From positions 1 to 5,796 of the forward strand of contig JAUUYV010000136.1 in NCBI GenBank assembly GCA_030590275.1: a DNA stretch of 5,796 nt. Direction: 5' to 3'. The notes beneath the pieces were generated by a model. The model searched no databases, was not told the DNA's origin, and saw nothing but the letters and a program-made list of their open reading frames with translations. The position numbers and the translations under genes are program-made. The DNA is from Porticoccaceae bacterium. Lineage in GTDB: Bacteria; Pseudomonadota; Gammaproteobacteria; Pseudomonadales; Porticoccaceae. Positions 1 through 4,719 of the stretch are shown in pieces; positions within the stretch are counted from its first letter, which is position 1, and each line of letters starts with the position of its first letter.

Positions 1-2
1 AA

Positions 3-998
3 GGTGTTACCGCCTTCTTTGGTGAGTCTGGATCTGGCAAAACCACACTGCTGCGCTGCATCGCCGGACTGGAACAAGCAGACCAGGCTTACTTTCGGCT
101 CAATGAAAGCTGCTGGCAAGATGAGCAGCAGTGCTGGCCGGTTCACCGCCGCCCTGTCGCCTATGTATTTCAGGAAGCAAGTTTATTCCCTCATTTAAAC
201 GTACAAAAAAACCTGCAATACGGCTGGCGGAGAATCCCGGAACAACAGCGGAAATTAAAATTTGACGACATCGTTGCCTGGCTAGGTCTGGAAACCTTTC
301 TGCAGCGACAGCCTGATCAATTATCTGCGGGACAACGGCAACGGGTCGCCATCGCCAGGGCGCTGTTAACCAGCCCCGCACTACTATTAATGGACGAACC
401 ACTGGCCAGCCTCGACGAACCCGGAAAAACCGAAATACTGCCCTACCTGGAAAGTTTGTATCGCGAACTAGATATACCAGTACTTTATGTCAGCCACTCT
501 CCCCATGAAGTCCAACGCCTGGCTGACTATCTGATCTTGCTCGATGGCGGACGGGTACTGGCCGCAGGGGAACTCAACACACTGCTCACCGACCCGAACC
601 TGCCAATTTCTCACCTGGAAGAAGCCGCTGCAGTGCTCTCTGCAAGGGTAATAGGGCACGATAAAGAATTTCATTTAACTCGGCTCGAGTTTGACGGTGG
701 ACAAGTATCCGTCACCTACAATGGCTTACCTATTGGCCATCAGGCCCGATTGCGGATCTGCGCTCGGGATGTCAGCCTGGCCTTAACACCGCCGCAACAC
801 AGCAGTATCAGCAATAGCTTCCCAGTACGAGTGGTGAGTATCGATCCGGATCGCGACCCCTCCCAAATGCTCATACGCTGCGATATCGGTAATCAAAAGC
901 TGTTATCACGCATCACTCGACGTTCAGTGCACCTGCTGGAAATAGAAGCCGATAAACTCGTCTACGCCCAGGTAAAAAGTGTAGCCTTAATGAAATAA
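3..998 (+). CDS. modC: Molybdate ABC transporter ATP-binding protein ModC, 5'-truncated by window edge
   Basis: This is the ATPase subunit of the ModABC high-affinity molybdate importer. It sits on the cytoplasmic face of the ModB channel and powers uptake of molybdate for molybdenum cofactor synthesis. The frame is open from base 3, giving 331 visible residues; E. coli ModC has about 352, so roughly 20-25 N-terminal residues are missing. In visible-residue numbering: Walker A GESGSGKTT (Lys13), Q-loop Gln57 in YVFQE, ABC signature LSAGQ (107-111), Walker B LLLMDE (127-132) followed by PLASLD, and H-loop His165 in YVSHS. The C-terminus (about 269-331) matches the Mop/TOBE oxyanion-binding domain, preceded by the ModC-typical RDVSLAL stretch. 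That domain separates ModC from generic ABC ATPases. The signature has Ala where Gly is usual (LSGGQ), a common tolerated variant. modA and modB would be expected just left of the window. No ModE site is visible. Confidence 0.95.
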   Translation, partial: GVTAFFGESGSGKTTLLRCIAGLEQADQAYFRLNESCWQDEQQCWPVHRRPVAYVFQEASLFPHLNVQKNLQYGWRRIPEQQRKLKFDDIVAWLGLETFLQRQPDQLSAGQRQRVAIARALLTSPALLLMDEPLASLDEPGKTEILPYLESLYRELDIPVLYVSHSPHEVQRLADYLILLDGGRVLAAGELNTLLTDPNLPISHLEEAAAVLSARVIGHDKEFHLTRLEFDGGQVSVTYNGLPIGHQARLRICARDVSLALTPPQHSSISNSFPVRVVSIDPDRDPSQMLIRCDIGNQKLLSRITRRSVHLLEIEADKLVYAQVKSVALMK

Positions 999-1039
999 TT
1001 TTAAGTTTGTATTTTCACACAAAGAAATCTGAAAATTTT

Positions 1040-1044
1040 AGGGA
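1040..1044 (+). promoter_or_regulatory. Ribosome binding site of the patatin-like gene
   Basis: AGGGA lies 6 bases before the ATG at 1051 and supports that start. The 52-base gap after modC is AT-rich and holds no convincing terminator or promoter, so the gene could be read from its own weak promoter or from modC read-through. Confidence 0.6.
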
Positions 1045-1050
1045 TCGACT

Positions 1051-1950
1051 ATGAAAATTGGCTTAGCCCTTGGAGGTGGATCTGCTCGCGGATGGTCACA
1101 TATAGGTGTAATAGAAGCCTTGAGCGAATATGGCATCACGCCCGAAATCATCTGTGGCACATCGATTGGCTCACTAGTAGGTGCGGCTTATGTGAGCGAC
1201 AATCTTAAGCAACTAAAGGTTTGGACAGAGTCATTAAGCAAGTTTGAAACTGCTCGATTTCTGGAAATTAATACGTCATTAAAGGGCTTCGTCAACAAAA
1301 AGCGCTTACATCATTTTTTGAATGAACATGTTGCAGATGACGATCTGTTAATAGAGAGCCTTGCAAAAAAATACGCTGCAGTCGCCACAGATTTAGAAAG
1401 CGGACGAGAAGTATGGTTAAACAAGGGCTCAGTAATAGATGCTGTGTGGTCATCCATTTCTCTGCCTGGACTTTTTCCAGCCATACGAAGCGACAACAGG
1501 TGGTTGGTGGATGGTGGCCTGGTGAACCCGGTTCCTATATCCGTGTGTCGCGCACTCGGCGCTGATGTTGTTATCGCGGTTAATTTAAATGGAGATATTG
1601 TTGGAAAACATATACAGAAACCATTCAAAGAGCCAAATAACGGCGATCGATTTGTGGATAAAGTGACCGACTTTATCGCAGACTACACGCCCTCTGTCTT
1701 CACCAGCACAGAAGATAAAAACACACCCCCCGGGCTATTCGAATCCATTACCAGCTCAATTAATATCACACAGGATAGAATCACCAGGAGCCGCATGGCT
1801 GGCGACCCCCCTGACATTTTGCTTGCTCCCAAACTTTCACACATTGGTTTATTAGAGTTTTATCGCGCCAGCGAGTCGATCAGCGAAGGTCGAGCATGCG
1901 TACAACGCATGCTTCCGGAAATCAGGCATGTGTTTAACGAAACTTATTAG
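1051..1950 (+). CDS. rssA: Patatin-like phospholipase, RssA family
   Basis: Predicted cytoplasmic serine acyl-hydrolase of the bacterial patatin family (299 residues; E. coli RssA is about 300). Members use a Ser-Asp dyad to hydrolyse acyl esters, but the physiological substrate of RssA-type proteins is not established. All family motifs are present: the oxyanion-hole loop GGGSARG (8-14), the nucleophile elbow GTSIG (36-40) with Ser38, the SISLPGLFP block (135-143), and the DGG motif with catalytic Asp154. The C-terminal DPPDILLAPKLSHIGLLEFYRA region is typical of RssA. No signal peptide or membrane segment is visible, as expected for RssA rather than for secreted patatins such as ExoU. The start is supported by an AGGGA ribosome site. 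The gene is more AT-rich than its neighbours: two 60-base lines I counted (1261-1380) are about 35-38% GC, against 53-57% in sampled dehydrogenase lines. rssB is not adjacent, unlike in E. coli, so a link to RpoS control cannot be assumed. Confidence 0.88.
   Translation: MKIGLALGGGSARGWSHIGVIEALSEYGITPEIICGTSIGSLVGAAYVSDNLKQLKVWTESLSKFETARFLEINTSLKGFVNKKRLHHFLNEHVADDDLLIESLAKKYAAVATDLESGREVWLNKGSVIDAVWSSISLPGLFPAIRSDNRWLVDGGLVNPVPISVCRALGADVVIAVNLNGDIVGKHIQKPFKEPNNGDRFVDKVTDFIADYTPSVFTSTEDKNTPPGLFESITSSINITQDRITRSRMAGDPPDILLAPKLSHIGLLEFYRASESISEGRACVQRMLPEIRHVFNETY
1893..1913. repeat. Perfect 9-bp inverted repeat inside the patatin gene 3' end
   Basis: Arm AGCATGCGT (1893-1901), spacer ACA, arm ACGCATGCT (1905-1913). 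It could fold into a 9-bp hairpin with a 3-base loop in RNA, extended by one G-U pair (1892/1914). It ends 37 bases before the end of the gene's stop codon and is fully coding. No run of T follows, so it is not a standard intrinsic terminator. Confidence 0.7.
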
Positions 1951-1978
1951 CTGTTCACTGAGAATGCTTGCCTCTAGC

Positions 1979-1991
1979 AAACGGGGCGTTT
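1979..1991. repeat. Short inverted repeat in the gap before the dehydrogenase
   Basis: AAACG-GGG-CGTTT is a 5-bp dyad in the 96-base gap between the patatin gene and the dehydrogenase. It could be a small operator or chance. A very weak sigma-70-like pair (TTGCCT at 1968, TACTCT at 1991) overlaps it, but I would not call a promoter on that. Confidence 0.25.
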
Positions 1992-2033
1992 ACTCTCCAA
2001 CAGCCTCACGACCACCACCAAAATTAAAATCAG

Positions 2034-2038
2034 AAGGA
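2034..2038 (+). promoter_or_regulatory. Ribosome binding site of the short-chain dehydrogenase
   Basis: AAGGA, within AGAAGGA, ends 8 bases before the ATG at 2047. It supports the start that includes about 13 residues ahead of the conserved GKVALVTG strand; no other in-frame ATG occurs before Met27, which is inside the cofactor loop. Confidence 0.75.
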
Positions 2039-2046
2039 AAACAGCG

Positions 2047-2853
2047 ATGACCAGGAAGAGATTAAGCCAACTGAGCCGTTCCATTGAGGGCAAAGTCGCC
2101 CTGGTAACCGGCTCCGCAAGCGGTATGGGTCGTGCGACTGCCTACCTGTTCGCCGACGAAGGCGCGAAGGTCGCCATCCTCGATTTAAACGCTGAAGCTG
2201 TCGAAGAGACTGTCAAAGAGATCACCGATGCCGGCGGAATCGCAAAGGGTTGGGTGCTTGATCTGACCGATGTCGAGGGGATTCCGCGGGTCGTGGAAGA
2301 AATAGTTGCCGAGTTTGGTGGACTCGATATTCTTATTAATAATGCGGGGATTGACGCCTCTGCCAGAATCCAGAGCAAGCGTTACGAAGAGGTGTGGGCG
2401 CGCTGTTTTGAGGTTAACCTGAACGCCCTGCATCGGACCATCCGCGCTGCCCTGCCCCACCTCCAAAAAAGCGGCGAAGGCCGGATTGTGAATATCGCAT
2501 CGACCGAAGGCGTTGGAGGCAGTGCCTTTGCCAGCCCCTATACCGCTGCAAAACACGGCGTTATTGGGCTCACCCGTGCGCTGGCGGTTGAACTCGGCAC
2601 TCAGGGTGTCACGGTCAATTGTCTCTGCCCAGGCGCCATTCGCACCGGGCTCACAAAAGTAATCGCCGAAGAGCACAAAGAGAAATTCGCCCGCCGTCGA
2701 GTTCCCATTAAACGCTACGGACTGGCCGAGGAGATCGCCCACGGTGTGTTCGCCTTTGTGGTCCCAGGAGCTTCTTACATCAACGGCACCACTCTAATGG
2801 TTGACGGTGGCTTCTCGATCCAGAACAACGGCAGTTCGGTAATGCCGAGCTAG
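2047..2853 (+). CDS. SDR family NAD(P)-dependent oxidoreductase
   Basis: Classical short-chain dehydrogenase/reductase (268 residues, Rossmann fold, soluble) that would interconvert a hydroxyl and a keto group using a nicotinamide cofactor. The substrate cannot be told from sequence. Visible motifs: glycine-rich TGSASGMG (21-28), Asp46 at the end of the second strand (favours NAD(H) over NADP(H)), Asp72-Leu73 adenine pocket, NNAG (98-101), and the catalytic tetrad Asn124, Ser152, Tyr165 and Lys169 (YTAAK). PG at 195-196 and the C-terminal NGTTLMVDGGF complete the FabG-like pattern. It begins with a basic stretch (MTRKRLSQLSRS) before the first strand, and the tail after the GGF motif is only about 12 residues. 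Family options include 3-oxoacyl-ACP/CoA reductase or another alcohol dehydrogenase. The thiolase on the opposite strand could share acyl-CoA metabolism, but they are not in one operon. It is followed 60 bases later by cbpA, with no terminator seen. Confidence 0.92.
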   Translation: MTRKRLSQLSRSIEGKVALVTGSASGMGRATAYLFADEGAKVAILDLNAEAVEETVKEITDAGGIAKGWVLDLTDVEGIPRVVEEIVAEFGGLDILINNAGIDASARIQSKRYEEVWARCFEVNLNALHRTIRAALPHLQKSGEGRIVNIASTEGVGGSAFASPYTAAKHGVIGLTRALAVELGTQGVTVNCLCPGAIRTGLTKVIAEEHKEKFARRRVPIKRYGLAEEIAHGVFAFVVPGASYINGTTLMVDGGFSIQNNGSSVMPS

Positions 2854-2864
2854 CAAACATCTGA

Positions 2865-2906
2865 ACAGGCCACTCTACACAGGTCATTCTAAACAGAGCA
2901 TTCTAT
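2865..2906. repeat. Three tandem 14-bp repeats upstream of cbpA
   Basis: Three head-to-tail units fill most of the 60-base gap between the dehydrogenase and cbpA: ACAGGCCACTCTAC (2865-2878), ACAGGTCATTCTAA (2879-2892) and ACAGAGCATTCTAT (2893-2906), with a partial fourth ACA at 2907-2909. Positions ACAG, CA and TCTA are invariant. The regular 14-bp period and the place immediately before a co-chaperone gene suggest either direct-repeat binding sites for a regulator or a degenerate tandem duplication. Each unit ends in TCTA plus N and A, which resembles a sigma-70 -10 element. Confidence 0.8.
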
Positions 2907-2909
2907 ACA
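2904..2909 (+). promoter_or_regulatory. cbpA: Tentative -10-like element before cbpA
   Basis: TATACA matches the -10 consensus at 4 of 6 positions and lies 4 bases before the cbpA ATG. No matching -35 hexamer is seen 16-18 bases upstream. If used, transcription would begin at or just inside the start codon, so a real cbpA promoter may instead be further upstream, in the other repeat units or before the dehydrogenase. Confidence 0.15.
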
Positions 2910-2913
2910 ACTT

Positions 2914-3858
2914 ATGGAATTCAAAGATTATTACGAAACGCTTGGACTCACTCGGGATGCCACCCAGGATGAGATCAAGCGCGCCTACCGCAAGTTGGCG
3001 CGAAAATATCATCCTGATATCAGCAAAGAAGAAGACGCCGAACAGCAATTTAAGGCGCTAGGTGAAGCCTACGAAGTTCTGAAAGACCCGGAAAAACGTG
3101 CCGCTTACGATCAGCTCGGCGCCAACTGGCAAAGCGGGCAGGACTTCAACGCCCCGCCCGGATGGGATGCTGGTTTTGAGTTCAGCGGTGGTGGTTTTAC
3201 CCAGGGGGATGGACAGGCTTACAGTGATTTTTTTGAATCCCTGTTTGGCCAAAGCTTCCACGACACGGGTGGGCGACACCAGGCGCATTCCGCACACGGT
3301 GGGGATCATCACGCCAAAGTTGTTATCGACCTGGAAGATTCACTCAATGGCGCCACGCGGGCGATTACTCTTCACGTGCCAGAAGTAGGCCCTCAGGGAC
3401 ATGTTCGAACCCGTGATCGGGTACTCAACATTAAAATACCCAAAGGTATTGCGCCGGGTCAAAGTATACGACTGGCCGGACAAGGGGATCCCGGTTTTAG
3501 CGGAGGTCCGGCGGGTGACTTATATCTCGAAGTCGAGTTCAAGCAACATTCTGTCTACCGACTGGAGGACAGGGATATCTATATCGATTTACCCGTAGCG
3601 CCCTGGGAGGCAGCACTGGGTGCAAACGTAAAAGTCCCTACACCATCCGGTGTTGTCGATATGAAAATCCCTGCCGGTTCGATCCAGGGTAAAAAGTTGC
3701 GTTTTAAAGGTAAAGGCCTGCCGGGCAAAACCCCCGGCAATTTTTACGTCGTACTACAGGTGGTATTACCTGCTGCCGATAGCGCTGAAGCAAAAAAAAT
3801 ATATCAGGACATGGCGCGAGATCTGGCATTCAATCCACGTGCTGAGCTGGGGGTTTAA
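2914..3858 (+). CDS. cbpA: DnaJ-class co-chaperone CbpA (curved-DNA-binding protein)
   Basis: Class II Hsp40: it delivers substrates to DnaK and stimulates DnaK's ATPase, and in E. coli it also binds curved DNA in the nucleoid in stationary phase. The 314 residues compare with about 306 in E. coli. An N-terminal J domain (about 4-69) carries the HPD motif at 33-35 and YDQLG at its end. A Gly/Phe-rich linker follows (about 70-115, with FFESLFGQSF), then two beta-sandwich substrate-binding domains (about 134-215 and 216-296), seen in LNIKIPKGI, IRLAGQGDPG, PVAPWEAALGA and LRFKGKGLPG. There is no DnaJ zinc finger, which excludes DnaJ itself. The end of the linker is His-rich (six His in 116-133). 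The start fits the E. coli MELKDYY alignment, but no good Shine-Dalgarno lies before it; the nearest purine run, ACAGAG, is 15 bases away. It is followed at once by cbpM, which fixes the identification. Confidence 0.95.
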   Translation: MEFKDYYETLGLTRDATQDEIKRAYRKLARKYHPDISKEEDAEQQFKALGEAYEVLKDPEKRAAYDQLGANWQSGQDFNAPPGWDAGFEFSGGGFTQGDGQAYSDFFESLFGQSFHDTGGRHQAHSAHGGDHHAKVVIDLEDSLNGATRAITLHVPEVGPQGHVRTRDRVLNIKIPKGIAPGQSIRLAGQGDPGFSGGPAGDLYLEVEFKQHSVYRLEDRDIYIDLPVAPWEAALGANVKVPTPSGVVDMKIPAGSIQGKKLRFKGKGLPGKTPGNFYVVLQVVLPAADSAEAKKIYQDMARDLAFNPRAELGV

Positions 3859-3863
3859 AGACC

Positions 3864-4178
3864 ATGGAAAATAATGAGTACGAGGGCCTGGTGGGCGTAC
3901 TAATCGACGCCGATACCAACCTGACTCTGGCACAACTCTGTCGAAGCTGTTCGGTGCATGCAGATTATGTTATCGAACTGGTTGAAGAGGGCGTTATTCA
4001 GCCTGTTGGCGTGGAAATCACCCAGTGGTATTTCCCCGGCCTCAGCATACAGCGCACCCGCAAAGCACTTCGCCTGCAGACTGATCTGGGTATTAACCTG
4101 GCTGGAGTGGCTGTGATTTTAGAGTTGCTCGACGACGTAGATCATCTTCACCAACGCTTAAGGGATGCGGAACGATGA
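3864..4178 (+). CDS. cbpM: Chaperone modulator CbpM
   Basis: Small MerR-HTH-like protein (104 residues; E. coli CbpM is 101) that in E. coli binds the CbpA J domain and blocks both its co-chaperone and DNA-binding activities. Visible: an HTH-like N-terminal part (about 20-58, LTLAQLCRSCSVHADYVIELVEEGVIQP then WYF), a basic helix (RTRKALRLQ, 64-72), and the family hallmark LGINLAGVAVILELLDDVDHL (75-95) ending in a short helix. The gene begins 5 bases after the cbpA stop; its Shine-Dalgarno is probably the GGGGG at 3849-3853 at the cbpA 3' end. Its stop overlaps the trxC start (ATGA), implying translational coupling. It contains a Cys26-x-x-Cys29 pair in the HTH-like region, absent from the E. 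coli protein as I recall it. Identity is secure from both the sequence and its position behind cbpA. Confidence 0.9.
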   Translation: MENNEYEGLVGVLIDADTNLTLAQLCRSCSVHADYVIELVEEGVIQPVGVEITQWYFPGLSIQRTRKALRLQTDLGINLAGVAVILELLDDVDHLHQRLRDAER

Positions 4179-4609
4179 CAGTGTCAGCGCACCTGGTCTG
4201 CCCTCTGTGTTCGGCAGTCAACCGTGTGCCCACTGAAAAGCTAATACTTAAACCCAGGTGCGGTAGTTGTCACGAAAACTTATTCGGTCATCCGCCACAG
4301 GAGCTGAGTGCCGGTAATTTCCAGAAAGTGACCACTCGCAATGAGATCCCTGTAGTGGTCGATTTTTGGGCACCCTGGTGCGGACCCTGCCTCTCAATGG
4401 CACCAGCATTCGCGGACGCTGCTAAACAGCTTGAGCCCAAAGTACGCTTTGCAAAACTCAATACTGAACAGGAACCCTCAATTGGAGGTGAGCTTTCAAT
4501 TAAAGGGATTCCAAGCTTAGTCATTTTTTCGGGAGGCAAGGAGATTGCGAGACAATCCGGTGCGATGCCTCAAAGTGAAATTGTTCGCTGGATACAAAGT
4601 GTATTGTAG
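4175..4609 (+). CDS. trxC: Thioredoxin 2 (TrxC), zinc-ribbon thioredoxin
   Basis: Cytoplasmic thiol-disulfide reductase that reduces protein disulfides, recycled by thioredoxin reductase; E. coli TrxC is induced by oxidative stress through OxyR. The 144 residues compare with 139 in E. coli. The N-terminal zinc-binding ribbon, the feature separating TrxC from TrxA, has its four cysteines as C9-x-x-C12 and C29-x-x-C32. The thioredoxin fold follows with the active site WCGPC (Cys69, Cys72) in VVVDFWAPWCGPC, and the cis-proline at Pro113 in KGIPSL. No signal peptide is present. The start codon overlaps the cbpM stop by ATGA, so it is very probably the third gene of a cbpA-cbpM-trxC operon. No OxyR-like site could be recognised inside the cluster. 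A T6 run follows the stop but has no strong stem ahead of it. Confidence 0.95.
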   Translation: MTVSAHLVCPLCSAVNRVPTEKLILKPRCGSCHENLFGHPPQELSAGNFQKVTTRNEIPVVVDFWAPWCGPCLSMAPAFADAAKQLEPKVRFAKLNTEQEPSIGGELSIKGIPSLVIFSGGKEIARQSGAMPQSEIVRWIQSVL

Positions 4610-4633
4610 TTTTTTCCGATTTACTGGGACGGT

Positions 4634-4686
4634 CAAAGTAAGGAAGGCAGGCTGATTCTGTCCCTGTTTTGCACTTCCTTACCTTG
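4634..4686. terminator. Possible bidirectional terminator hairpin between convergent genes
   Basis: GTAAGGAAG (4638-4646) pairs perfectly with CTTCCTTAC (4674-4682), and after one mismatch three more pairs (CAA 4634-4636 with TTG 4684-4686) extend the stem. The loop of about 27 bases may hold a minor CAGG/CCTG stem. It sits between trxC (plus) and the thiolase gene (minus), where a shared terminator is expected. Neither side is followed by a clear T run, and the stem is only moderately GC-rich, so Rho-independent function is uncertain. Confidence 0.4.
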
Positions 4687-4719
4687 CGCTTCCTATATAA
4701 ATCCCAGATGGAATATCTA

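Noticed and set aside
107..111. Possible degenerate ModC because of the LSAGQ signature (these are visible-residue numbers; DNA 321-335)
   Set aside because: All other ATPase motifs are intact and Ala at this signature position is seen in active ABC proteins; there is no sign of decay.
1007..1036. Promoter for the patatin gene (TTGTAT with GAAAAT)
   Set aside because: Only 3 of 6 and 4 of 6 consensus matches with an 18-base spacer, in AT-rich DNA where such matches are expected by chance.
2185..2742. A 185-codon open frame on the minus strand opposite the dehydrogenase
   Set aside because: It lies wholly antisense to a gene with a complete SDR motif set, has no recognisable domain, and open antisense frames are common in GC-rich coding DNA.
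4608..4615. T run right after the trxC stop as an intrinsic terminator
   Set aside because: Only about 4-bp AT-rich pairings precede it (ATAC/GTAT); no GC-rich stem is present.
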